This document shows positions 17,107 to 25,137 of a stretch of DNA of 64,000 bases, in pieces. Position 1 is the stretch's first letter. The number at the start of each line of letters is the position of its first letter. Source of the DNA: Roseateles_B sp041906185. GTDB taxonomy: Bacteria > Pseudomonadota > Gammaproteobacteria > Burkholderiales > Burkholderiaceae_C. Below the pieces are notes generated by a model. That model saw nothing but the letters and a program-made list of their open reading frames with translations, ran no database searches and had not been told where the DNA came from. Position numbers and translations under genes: made by a program. Location of the stretch: the NCBI GenBank assembly GCA_041906185.1, contig JAYRJQ010000010.1, forward strand, positions 156,416 through 220,415, written 5' to 3'.

Positions 17107-18192
17107 ATGACCCGACCGTCCTGCCGCCTGCTTCTGACACTCACCCTTGCCGCCCTGCTGCAGGCCTGCCAGCCGGCCGGGCCGGGGCAGAGTGCGGCTG
17201 CGCCGGCGGCCTCGGCTGCTTCCGGCAGCGTGCAGGCGACGCTCGCGAGCTACCACGACAGCACCGGCCGCGACGACGCCTTCGCCGGCGGCGTGCGCAT
17301 GATCCCCATCACGACGCCCAAGGGCACGTTCAAGGTCTGGACCAAGCGCGTCGGCAACAACCCGCGCATCAAGGTCCTGCTGCTGCACGGCGGCCCGGGC
17401 GCGACGCATGAGTACTTCGAGGCCTTCGACAGCTTCTTCCCCGGCGAGGGCATCGAGTACTACTACTACGACCAGCTCGGATCGGCCTACAGCGACCAGC
17501 CCAAGGACGGCAGCCTCTGGGAGCTCGACCGTTTCGTGGAGGAGGTGGAGCAGGTCCGGCAGGCGCTGAAGCTGGACAAGTCCAACTTCTACCTGCTCGG
17601 CCATTCCTGGGGCGGCATGCTGGCCACCGAGTACGCACTGAAGTACCAGCAGCACCTCAAGGGCCTGGTGATTTCCAACATGATGGCCAGCATCCCCGAC
17701 TACGTCCGCTACGCCGAGACGACGCTGATGCCCGCCATGGATCAGAAGGTGCTCAAGGAGATCCTCGCCATCGAGGCGAAGAAGGACTACGAGAACCCGC
17801 GCTACATGGAGCTGCTGATCCCGCACTTCTACGAGCACCACATCCTGCGCATGCCGGCCAGCCAATGGCCGGACCCGGTGCGGCGCGGCTTCGACAAGAC
17901 CAACAAGGACGTCTACATCCCGCTGCAGGGCCCGAGCGAGATGAGCTCCAGCGGCAAGCTCGAGAAGTGGGACCGCATGGCCGATCTGGGCAAGATCACC
18001 GTGCCCACGCTGACCATCGGCGGCCAGTTCGACACCATGGACCCCAAGTACATGGAGAAGATGGCCTCACTGATGCCCAAGGGGCGCCATCTCCACTGCC
18101 CCAAGGGCTCGCACATGTCCATGTACGACGACCAGGCGACCTACTTCCAGGGGCTGATCCGCTTCATCAAGGACGTCGACCAGGGGCGCTGA
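17107..18192 (+). CDS. Proline iminopeptidase-family alpha/beta hydrolase, lipoprotein
   Basis: 361 residues from the ATG at 17107 (GGAGACCGCC upstream). N-terminus is a lipoprotein signal with lipobox LLQAC. The hydrolase core carries LLLHGGPGATHEYF (the HGGPG motif of proline iminopeptidases), YYYDQLGSAYSDQP, and the nucleophile elbow GHSWGGMLATEYAL. A C-terminal histidine (GSHMSMYD) completes the triad. Proline iminopeptidases release N-terminal proline from peptides; a lipidated version would work in the periplasm. Tricorn-interacting-factor-type aminopeptidase is an alternative name. Stands alone, convergent with arfB. Confidence 0.9.
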   Translation: MTRPSCRLLLTLTLAALLQACQPAGPGQSAAAPAASAASGSVQATLASYHDSTGRDDAFAGGVRMIPITTPKGTFKVWTKRVGNNPRIKVLLLHGGPGATHEYFEAFDSFFPGEGIEYYYYDQLGSAYSDQPKDGSLWELDRFVEEVEQVRQALKLDKSNFYLLGHSWGGMLATEYALKYQQHLKGLVISNMMASIPDYVRYAETTLMPAMDQKVLKEILAIEAKKDYENPRYMELLIPHFYEHHILRMPASQWPDPVRRGFDKTNKDVYIPLQGPSEMSSSGKLEKWDRMADLGKITVPTLTIGGQFDTMDPKYMEKMASLMPKGRHLHCPKGSHMSMYDDQATYFQGLIRFIKDVDQGR

Positions 18193-18243
18193 AGAGGGCC
18201 TGCGCGGGCCGGCCGGGAACTTCTGGGGCGGGCCGGGCGCGGC

Positions 18244-18642
18244 TCAGTCCGTCACGCGACCCCGCAGGGCCTTGACGCCGGAGCGCTGGCTCTTGGCGTC
18301 CAGGCGGCGGCGCTGTGAGGCCCGCGTGGGCCGCGTGGCGCGGCGCACGGCGGGCACATGGCTGGCCGCATCGACCAGCGCCTGCAGCCGCGCCAGCGCG
18401 TCGGCCTTGTTGCGCTCCTGGCTGCGTTCCGTCTGGGCCTTGATGACGATCACGCCATCCTGCGTCAGCCGCCGGTCCGCCATCGCGAGCAGGCGGGTCT
18501 TGAGCCAGTCCGGCAGCCGGGAGGCCCCGACGTCGAAGCGCAGCTGCACGGCGCTGGAGACCTTGTTGACGTTCTGGCCCCCCGGCCCCTGCGCGCGCAG
18601 GGCCGTGAACTCGACATCGTCCGGGGTGAGCGTCAGAGGCAT
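18244..18642 (-). CDS. arfB: Alternative ribosome-rescue factor ArfB (peptidyl-tRNA hydrolase)
   Basis: 132 residues, close to E. coli ArfB (140). It has the catalytic GGQ motif at residues 21-23 in QGPGGQNVNKVSSAVQLRF, and the lysine- and arginine-rich C-terminal tail (TRPTRASQRRRLDAKSQRSG) that enters the empty mRNA channel of stalled ribosomes. It hydrolyses peptidyl-tRNA on non-stop ribosomes. It follows the GFA gene by 18 bases on the minus strand, probably in one operon with it. Confidence 0.94.
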   Translation of the reverse strand: MPLTLTPDDVEFTALRAQGPGGQNVNKVSSAVQLRFDVGASRLPDWLKTRLLAMADRRLTQDGVIVIKAQTERSQERNKADALARLQALVDAASHVPAVRRATRPTRASQRRRLDAKSQRSGVKALRGRVTD

Positions 18643-18660
18643 GAGGAGAAGGCGCGGGGA

Positions 18661-19008
18661 TCAGATAGCCCGGCCGTCGAAATGGTGCACGGGGAGCTGG
18701 TCGAGGTCGACGCCCTCGACGCAGCGCACATTCACCGCGGCGACCTGCTGGCCCTTGGGGTCCCGGCCCTCGCCATGGGTGTGGATGCCGCAGCGCGGGC
18801 AGAAGCGGTGCTGGATGACGTGCTTGTTGAAGGTGTAGCTCGCCGCGGCTTCGTCGGGCGTCAGCAGCTGCAGCTGTTCGCGCGGCAGGAACCACAGGAG
18901 CGAGCCGCGACGCCCGCACAGGCTGCAGTTGCAGGCGAGCGCCTCCTTGAATTCGCCTTCGAAGGTGAAGGCCACCTGGCCGCAGTGGCAGCTGGCTTTG
19001 TAGTGCAT
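18661..19008 (-). CDS. GFA family protein (CENP-V/GFA zinc fold)
   Basis: 115 residues. Cysteine pattern is that of the GFA family: SCHCGQVAF, CNCSLCGRRG and later FCPRCGIHTH, which bind zinc. Family members include glutathione-dependent formaldehyde-activating enzymes, but most, including this short one, have no demonstrated reaction. It lies between a lipoprotein gene (38 bases upstream) and arfB on the same strand. Confidence 0.9.
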   Translation of the reverse strand: MHYKASCHCGQVAFTFEGEFKEALACNCSLCGRRGSLLWFLPREQLQLLTPDEAAASYTFNKHVIQHRFCPRCGIHTHGEGRDPKGQQVAAVNVRCVEGVDLDQLPVHHFDGRAI

Positions 19009-19046
19009 GACGTGCTCCTGTCAGAACGGGTGGGGCTTCGCGGGGA

Positions 19047-19592
19047 TCAGCGGGGCGCCGCGGGCAGCTTGGTGATCTGGACGCTCACGATCTTCCACTG
19101 GCCCTGGCGCTTCACGTAGAGGTCTATGTAGCGGTAGTCCGTCTCGAAGGGCTTGTCGGCGTAGCTGCCGGTCATGTGGGTGCGGCCGCTGAGCACGGCC
19201 ACATCGCCGTACAGCCGGATCTCGAAGTCCTGGACGGAATAGGGTGAGATCTGCAGCTGCGGGTCCATCAGGCCGGCCACGAAGCTGTCGAAGTCCTCGA
19301 GGTGCCCTTCGCCGTCGATCTGCCGGAAGTCCGGGGCCATGTTGCCGACGATGGCGGCGCGGTCCTTGGCCACGATGGCGCGGTCCCAGCGCTCGGCCTG
19401 GGCCTGCAGCTGGGCCTTGATCTGCGCTTCGGCGGCCGGGTCAGCGGGCGCCACGCCCGCCGCGGACGTGGGGGTGGAGGCCGGGGCAGAGGCCGGTGCC
19501 CCTGGCGCGGCCGTCGGCGCGCTGCCCTGCGGCTTGCAGGCGGCCAGCGCCAGGGCGGGCAGGAGGGCAAAGGCAAGGCGCGGCAGTCGCAT
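19047..19592 (-). CDS. Lipoprotein with SnoaL/DUF4440-like (NTF2 fold) domain
   Basis: 181 residues from the ATG at 19592, preceded by GAGGAGCCTCC. The signal MRLPRLAFALLPALALAAC has a lipobox with the cysteine at residue 19, followed by an Ala/Pro/Thr-rich linker (about 22-52). The mature domain (about 58-181) reads like an NTF2-fold DUF4440 protein: a long N-terminal helix, DRAAIVGNMAPDFRQIDGEG, and C-terminal strands ending WKIVSVQITKL. Function unknown. The open frame runs 120 bases further upstream but without signal peptide logic. Confidence 0.8.
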   Translation of the reverse strand: MRLPRLAFALLPALALAACKPQGSAPTAAPGAPASAPASTPTSAAGVAPADPAAEAQIKAQLQAQAERWDRAIVAKDRAAIVGNMAPDFRQIDGEGHLEDFDSFVAGLMDPQLQISPYSVQDFEIRLYGDVAVLSGRTHMTGSYADKPFETDYRYIDLYVKRQGQWKIVSVQITKLPAAPR

Positions 19593-19732
19593 GGAGGCTC
19601 CTCGAAGTGGAGGGCGGAGCATAACGCCAGGCTGGCGTGCCTGGCGCGGCGCGGCGTCGTGTGGCGGGACGCCGCGAAGGGTGCTCGCTATGATCCGGCC
19701 GTTCACGATCACCGTTCCGAGGAAAGCTCCCC

Positions 19733-20194
19733 ATGTCGTCCATCCAGATCCATCTGGGCCACGCGCCCTTCGTGCTCGGTGCCAGCCGCGAGCAGCTGCG
19801 CGCCGCCGCCGGCGAACCCGATTCCCTGGAGGTGCTGGCCGCCGAGGAGGGCCAGGAAGCGATGGAGCACTGGTACTTCGCCGAGGCCGGCGTGGGCGCC
19901 TCCTTCTTCGAGGCCGACGACTGGCGGCTGGGCGAGCTGGAGTTCTCCGACGGCCGCTGGACGCTGGGCGACGAAGCCGTGATCGGCTGCCCGGTGGACC
20001 GCCTGCCCGGCCTGGTCAAGGGCCTGAAGCTGGGCCGCCTCAAGGGCGCGCAGGCGGTGGAGGGTGGCGGGCGCTGCCACGAGTGTCCCGATGCGGGCGT
20101 GGCCTTCTGGGAGGCCGGCGGCGTGATCGCGAGTTTCAGCGTCTTCCCGGCCTACGAGGAAGATGGGGAGACGGTCCGTTGGCCAGGATGGTGA
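19733..20194 (+). CDS. Small protein of unknown function
   Basis: 153 residues, start ATG at 19733 after GAGGAAAGCTCCCC. An acidic cytoplasmic protein with no signal peptide; no motif recognised. It has two cysteines in a GGGRCHECPDAG segment (about 120-131) that might bind a metal but do not form a standard finger. Divergent from the lipoprotein gene. Coding is supported by codon usage typical of its neighbours and a sensible ribosome binding site. Confidence 0.7.
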   Translation: MSSIQIHLGHAPFVLGASREQLRAAAGEPDSLEVLAAEEGQEAMEHWYFAEAGVGASFFEADDWRLGELEFSDGRWTLGDEAVIGCPVDRLPGLVKGLKLGRLKGAQAVEGGGRCHECPDAGVAFWEAGGVIASFSVFPAYEEDGETVRWPGW

Positions 20195-20203
20195 GCCCCT
20201 CGC

Positions 20204-20315
20204 CCAGGCTTGCCACGCTGAACGCGGGCAAGCCTGGTCGGTCCCCCGGGGGGACGGTGCTGCGGGCGGCCGCGAGCCGCCCGCAGCACCACGCGGGCCG
20301 GCTTGGGGCGGCCCG
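20204..20315. repeat. Array of four consecutive hairpins
   Basis: Four inverted repeats follow one another: CCAGGCTTGCC/GGCAAGCCTGG (20204-20237, 11-bp arms), GTCCCC/GGGGAC (20241-20255), GGTGCTGCGGGCGGC/GCCGCCCGCAGCACC (20256-20290, 15-bp perfect arms, CGCGA loop) and CGGGCCG/CGGCCCG (20294-20315). None has a T-tract. The array fills most of the gap between two unknown genes. It may be a REP/BIME-like element, a structured RNA or a composite terminator. Confidence 0.6.
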
Positions 20316-20431
20316 GCGCTCGGCCCTGGGGGCGTTGCCCCGTGCCCGCTCGGGTGGTTGGGCCTGTGGCGTTGAGCTGGCGGCCCCGTCGTGAGGGGCT
20401 TGTGATTCGTGCGATCTGCCTTGGGAGCGCC

Positions 20432-20902
20432 ATGACTGACGACATTTTTGAACCGGAGCTGCGGCGGCTGCGGGAGGACGAGCGCGAGGGCCTGGAGGCG
20501 CTGGTGGCGGAGCGCTGGGCATCGCTGGGCGACGCGGCCGGGCAGCTGCCCTATGTGCAAGGCGGGCTGTACGAGGTGTGCTGGGTGCTGTCGGGCCTGG
20601 ACCGGGACCGGGCGGAGCGGCTGGCCTGGCTGGCGCAGCAGATGCGCTTCACGCTGGACGCGCTGGAGGTGGCGACGGTCCCCAGCGAGATCCCAGGGCT
20701 GGTCGATACGTTCTACCAGGTCCGGGTCAGCCGTCCGGTGGCGCTGCTGCCAGACGCGCTGCTGGGCGAGGCGCAGGTGCTGGAATCGCTGGCGGTGTGC
20801 TGGGGGATGCACCTCACGGCGCTGGAGGTGCCATCCCACAACGGCGCGGACCAGGCGGCCGCGCGCAGCCGGATGGGCGCCATGGGGCGGGACATCGGCT
20901 GA
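20432..20902 (+). CDS. Protein of unknown function
   Basis: 156 residues from the ATG at 20432 (GGGAGCGCC upstream). Strongly acidic and helical, without signal peptide or membrane segments. Motifs such as LYEVCWVLSGLDRDRAERLAW are not ones I can assign to a family. It converges with the aldo/keto reductase gene with a 10-base gap. Codon third-position bias fits a real gene. Confidence 0.65.
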   Translation: MTDDIFEPELRRLREDEREGLEALVAERWASLGDAAGQLPYVQGGLYEVCWVLSGLDRDRAERLAWLAQQMRFTLDALEVATVPSEIPGLVDTFYQVRVSRPVALLPDALLGEAQVLESLAVCWGMHLTALEVPSHNGADQAAARSRMGAMGRDIG

Positions 20903-20912
20903 GGAAGCGCCC

Positions 20913-21836
20913 TCAGATCAGGCCCGGCCACCGCGCCGCGTGCGGCGCGAAGCGCGCCAGCAGCGCCTGCTGCAGGGGCTCGGGCAGGGGGCCGCGGGCC
21001 ACGGCCGCCAGGTTGCGCTGGACGTTCTCGAGGCGCCGGGTGCCGGCGATGACGCTGCCCACGCCCGGCAGCCAGGCCGCAAAACGCAAGGCCATTTCAT
21101 CCGGGGCCATGTCGGGGGCCAGGTCTTGCCTCAGGGCCTCCAGACCCATGGCCTGCCAGCGATCCCAGTACTGCCCCTCGGCAAAGTCGTCCGGGCGATG
21201 CGCATGCCGCCAGATCGCACCGGCCAGCGGCCGCTTGGCAATCACGCCCACGCCGCGTTCCCGGGCCCGGTCCAGGCGGGCCGCGACATTGGCCTGGTCG
21301 CAGACGCTCACCGAGGTCTGCACGGCACCGAACACCGGCTCGGCGAGGGCGAAGTCCAGCTCGGCGTTCTCGCCCGAGTAGGCCGCGACACGGATCTTGC
21401 CGGCGCGGCGGCAGTCGTCCAGGGCGCGGACGACATCGCCACGCTGCAGCGTCTCCAGCGGGCAGGAATGCAGGTGGGCGATGTCGATGACGTCGGTGCG
21501 CATGAGCCGCAGGGCGCGCTCGACGCCCTGGACGATGCAGTCGTAGGTCCAGTCCGGCACCCCCTCGACGCCATAGCCCAGCTTGGTGGACAGCAGGAAC
21601 TCCCGGCGGCGGTGCGCGAGGTGGCGGCCGATGCGTGCCTCGGACAGGCCATAGGAGCGCGCCGTGTCGATCAGCGTGATGCCGAGGTCCAGCACGGCGT
21701 TGAGCAGGGCGCCGGCCTCGGCCTCGGAGGTCCGCTCGTCGTTGAGGTGCATGGCACCGAAGCCCAGGGCGCTGACCTGCAGGCCGGTCGCGCCGAAGTC
21801 GCGCCGCGGCGCACAGAGAGAAGCGTCAGTCGTCAT
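20913..21836 (-). CDS. Aldo/keto reductase
   Basis: 307 residues. The catalytic tetrad residues of the family are visible: Asp and Tyr in LIDTARSYGLSEARIG, Lys in LLSTKLGYG and His in IAHLHSC. AKR enzymes reduce carbonyls with NADPH. It is the last gene of the malK-malE-malF-malG-GH13 operon, joined to the GH13 gene by a four-base overlap, so it is expressed with maltodextrin uptake. An activity on a sugar or sugar-derived aldehyde is plausible but unproven. Confidence 0.9.
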   Translation of the reverse strand: MTTDASLCAPRRDFGATGLQVSALGFGAMHLNDERTSEAEAGALLNAVLDLGITLIDTARSYGLSEARIGRHLAHRRREFLLSTKLGYGVEGVPDWTYDCIVQGVERALRLMRTDVIDIAHLHSCPLETLQRGDVVRALDDCRRAGKIRVAAYSGENAELDFALAEPVFGAVQTSVSVCDQANVAARLDRARERGVGVIAKRPLAGAIWRHAHRPDDFAEGQYWDRWQAMGLEALRQDLAPDMAPDEMALRFAAWLPGVGSVIAGTRRLENVQRNLAAVARGPLPEPLQQALLARFAPHAARWPGLI

Positions 21837-24241
21837 TCGTTCACCAGGAGGCGCCCACCCCAGGCGGGCAGGGGCAGGATCAGGCGGCCTTGCTCGGCCA
21901 CGAAGCGTTCGCCGCTCAGGGCGTCACGCCAGCGCGTGGGCTCGTCAGGGCTCAGGGGAATGCGGGCGCGCGTCGCGCCGGGCGCATTGCTGAGCACCGT
22001 CAGCGCCCGAGCGTCGTCCAGGCGGCGGGGCAGGGCGAGGTGCTGCGCCGTGGCGAGCAACGGGGCGCCCGGCAGGCCGTGGCGCAGCACGGGGAGCTGC
22101 TGGCGCAGGGCCGCGAGGCGGCGCCAGTCGGCGCGCAGGGCCTCGTCGGGCGTGCCGCCCTCGTCCGCCCAGGGATAGGGCGCGCGGTTGTAGGGATCGT
22201 CGCCGCCGCTCACGCCGACCTCGTCACCGGAGTAGAGGCTCGGCGCGCCGGGCGCTGTCACCTGCAGCAGCCAAGCCAGGCGCAGGCGTTGCCGCGCCAC
22301 CCGGCGGGCGCTGGCTGAGCTGTCCTCGCGTTCGCCCAGGGCGTGCAGCGCGCGCGGCTGGTCGTGGCTCGAGAGCAGGTTCATGTTGGCGAGCAGGGCC
22401 TGCGCGGGGTAGGCCTCGCGCATGAACTCGAGATGGGCGGCCAGCCGCCGTGCATCGCCGCCGGCGGCGAAGTCCAGCGCCGCGCTGCGGAAGATGTAGT
22501 TCATCGTGCCGTCGAAGGTGTCGCCCAGGAAGTACTTGCTGGCGTCGAACCAGGTCTCCGCGATCGTGATCGCATCGGGCCGGTGCGCCTTGACGGCCCG
22601 GCGCCATTCGCGCCAGAAGTCGTCCGGCACCCAGGGCGCGACGTCCATGCGCCAGCCGGCCGCCCCGCGGTCCAGCCACTGCTGCATGACGCCGCCCGGG
22701 CCGTAGGCGAAGTCGCGGAAGGCGCGGCTGCCCTTGTCGATCTCGGGCAGGTCCGTCACGCCGACCCAGCCCTTGAACTGGCGGTCCGGCGCGGTCTGGC
22801 TGGGGTCGAAACTGAACCAGTCCGCATAGGGCGAGGTCGGCTGGATGCGGCCGCCGCGGAAGGCGCCGGGGCGCTCCGCGGCGGTGTGGCGGGCGAAGCG
22901 GTCGAAGTAGCGGGAGTCCGCGCCGACGTGGTTCAGCGAGGTGTCCGGCAGCACGCGCAGACCGCGCTTCGCCGCCTCGGCGCAGAGCCGCTCGAAGTCG
23001 GCGTTGCTGCCCAGGGCCGGGTCGACCTCGGTGTAGTCGGCCGTGTCGTACTTGTGGTTGCTGGCCGCGCGGAAGATGGGCGTCAGGTAGATCGTGTTGA
23101 CCCCGAGCGCGCGGATGTCGTCGAGCTTCTCGAGGATGCCGGCGAGGTCGCCGCCGAAGAAGTCGTTGTTGTAGACGGCGTCGGAGCCATCGCCGCTGCC
23201 GGGCTTGTAGGGCTTGTCGATCCAGCGCGCGTGCCGCTCGACGTCGTGGCCCTGGTAGCGGTCCTGCACACGGCCGCCGCCGGGGCGCGGGTCGTTGCGC
23301 TTGTCGCCGTTCCTGAAGCGCTCCGGGAAGATGGCGTAGTAGACCGCCTCATGCGCCCAGGCCGGCACCGTGAAGTCGCGGGCGTGGATGGTCTGGCGGT
23401 AGCGGCGGATGTGGCGGGGGTCCGCGGGCAGGCGCTCGACGACGGCGGGGCCCATGCTGCCCTTCTCGCGCGTCCAGTGCACCGTGTCCTTGTTGTTCTG
23501 CAAGGCGTAGCGGCCTTGCTGGGTCTCCAGCTCGAACCAGTAGCCGAAGATGCCGACCTCGTCGAAACGCACGCTGGCACTGAAGGCGGTGCCGAGGCCG
23601 TGGCCCTCGGGGGTCATGGCGATGCGCTGCAGCGGCTCGTAGCGCAGCTGCTCCTGGTTGCCGCTCAGGTGGCGGCGCTCCAGCACGAGCGTGGCGCGCA
23701 GCAGGCCCGGGCGGGTGCTCGCGAGGGCGAAGCGGATCTCGGTGCCTTGCGGCTGCGCGCCGAAGGGCGTCTTGGAGTCGGCGTGGCGCGAGTCGAAGCG
23801 CGTGCTCAGCGCGGCCTCGTCGGTGATCGGGCGAGGGGGCGTGGGCTTGAAGGTCTGCGGCCCGAGCTCGAGGCGTGGCGCGCCCGTGGCGTCGATGCGC
23901 AGGCGCAGCGTGTGCGCCCCGCGCAGGTCCAGGCGCGCATTGCCGACGGCCGCGGCGCCGCGGGCCAGGCGGCCCTGGGCATCGCCGCCCAGCGTGCGCT
24001 CGGGCGTCCAGTCCTCGTCGGCCACCTTGAACTCCTGCGGCCCCTGCGCCCGCAGGTTGAGGTAGTAGGCGTCGCAGCGGTACTCGAAGGCCTGCTCGTC
24101 CTGCGCCGCCCAGTTGTTGAGCGTGCCGCGCAGGTAGAGCACGGTGTCGCCGAAGGGCGCTGGCGCGCAGGGCCGGGCGAGGGCTGGCAGGGCTAGCAGC
24201 GCGAGCAGCCCGCCGGCGAGGAGGTGGCGGGCGCGCCTCAT
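21833..24241 (-). CDS. Secreted GH13 alpha-glucan hydrolase (cyclomaltodextrinase/neopullulanase/alpha-amylase type)
   Basis: 802 residues from the ATG at 24241. Signal peptide at residues 1-23 (LLALLALPALA), N-terminal starch-binding-like beta domains (about 25-310, beginning VLYLRGTLNNW), then a GH13 catalytic barrel from about residue 330 (VYYAIFPERFRNGDK). Conserved regions: DTSLNHVG (I), GWRMDVAPWV with the nucleophile Asp (II), IAETWFDASKYF with the acid/base Glu (III) and SSHDQPRAL (IV). It would cut maltodextrins in the periplasm for MalEFGK. ATGA overlaps on both sides show translational coupling with malG and the reductase gene. Confidence 0.92.
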   Translation of the reverse strand: MRRARHLLAGGLLALLALPALARPCAPAPFGDTVLYLRGTLNNWAAQDEQAFEYRCDAYYLNLRAQGPQEFKVADEDWTPERTLGGDAQGRLARGAAAVGNARLDLRGAHTLRLRIDATGAPRLELGPQTFKPTPPRPITDEAALSTRFDSRHADSKTPFGAQPQGTEIRFALASTRPGLLRATLVLERRHLSGNQEQLRYEPLQRIAMTPEGHGLGTAFSASVRFDEVGIFGYWFELETQQGRYALQNNKDTVHWTREKGSMGPAVVERLPADPRHIRRYRQTIHARDFTVPAWAHEAVYYAIFPERFRNGDKRNDPRPGGGRVQDRYQGHDVERHARWIDKPYKPGSGDGSDAVYNNDFFGGDLAGILEKLDDIRALGVNTIYLTPIFRAASNHKYDTADYTEVDPALGSNADFERLCAEAAKRGLRVLPDTSLNHVGADSRYFDRFARHTAAERPGAFRGGRIQPTSPYADWFSFDPSQTAPDRQFKGWVGVTDLPEIDKGSRAFRDFAYGPGGVMQQWLDRGAAGWRMDVAPWVPDDFWREWRRAVKAHRPDAITIAETWFDASKYFLGDTFDGTMNYIFRSAALDFAAGGDARRLAAHLEFMREAYPAQALLANMNLLSSHDQPRALHALGEREDSSASARRVARQRLRLAWLLQVTAPGAPSLYSGDEVGVSGGDDPYNRAPYPWADEGGTPDEALRADWRRLAALRQQLPVLRHGLPGAPLLATAQHLALPRRLDDARALTVLSNAPGATRARIPLSPDEPTRWRDALSGERFVAEQGRLILPLPAWGGRLLVNE

Positions 24242-25128
24242 CCCTTCACACCGCCGGCCGTGAGGCCCGAGACGATCCAGCGCTGCGCCAGCAGGAACAC
24301 GAGCGTGATCGGCAGCCCCGAGAGCACGGCCGCCGCGGCGAAGTCGCCCCACAGGAAGCGCTGGTCATGCAGGAAGTACTTCGAGCCCACGGCCAGGGTG
24401 AGGTTGCTCTCCTCGCGCAGCAGGATCGAGGCCACGGGGTACTCGATGATGGTCCCGATGAAGGCCAGCACGAAGACGACCATCAGGATGGGCACGGCCA
24501 TCGGCAGCAGCACGCGGCGGAAGGCCTGCCAGTGCGAGGCGCCGTCGACCTTGGCGTTCTCCTCGATCTCGGTGGGGATGGTCTCGAAGTAACCCTTGAT
24601 CGTCCAGATGTGCGTGGCCACGCCGCCGAGGTAGGCGAGCACGAGGCCGGCATGCGTCTCGAGGCCCAGCATCGGCACCTGCGTGCCGATGGTCTCGAAG
24701 ATGGCATAGAGCGCCACCAGCGCGAGCACCGGCGGGAACATCTGCAGCAGCAGCATGCTGTTCAGGATGCCGGTCTTGAAGGGGAACTTCAGCCGCGCGA
24801 AGGCATAGGCCGCGGTGGTGGAGATGGCCACGATGGCGAAGGCCGAGATCGTCGCCACCTTGATCGAGTTCCACAGCCAGGTGAGCACGGGGAAGGGCGG
24901 CTGCACGAGCGCACCGTCCGGCCCCTGGTACGGGATGCCCAGCGCGAGCTTCCAGTGCTCCAGGCTGATCTCGGTGGGAATCAGGCTGCCGGTGGCGAAG
25001 TTGCCGGGCCGCAGCGAGATGGACACCACTGCCAGCAGCGGGAACAGCGTCAGCGCCAGGAACACCCACAGCAGGGCATGGGCGGCGCCGATGCGCCAGC
25101 GGGCTTGCTTGCCTCGAACGATGGCCAT
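24238..25128 (-). CDS. malG: Maltose/maltodextrin ABC transporter permease MalG
   Basis: 296 residues, as in E. coli MalG. Six predicted membrane segments, an N-terminal anchor (about 18-38) and the cytoplasmic EAA loop ENAKVDGASHWQAFRRVLLPMAVP that docks on MalK. The C-terminus SGLTAGGVKG is the conserved MalG tail that contacts MalK. It follows malF by nine bases and overlaps the GH13 gene by four. Confidence 0.95.
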   Translation of the reverse strand: MAIVRGKQARWRIGAAHALLWVFLALTLFPLLAVVSISLRPGNFATGSLIPTEISLEHWKLALGIPYQGPDGALVQPPFPVLTWLWNSIKVATISAFAIVAISTTAAYAFARLKFPFKTGILNSMLLLQMFPPVLALVALYAIFETIGTQVPMLGLETHAGLVLAYLGGVATHIWTIKGYFETIPTEIEENAKVDGASHWQAFRRVLLPMAVPILMVVFVLAFIGTIIEYPVASILLREESNLTLAVGSKYFLHDQRFLWGDFAAAAVLSGLPITLVFLLAQRWIVSGLTAGGVKG

Positions 25129-25137
25129 GGGGAGTCC

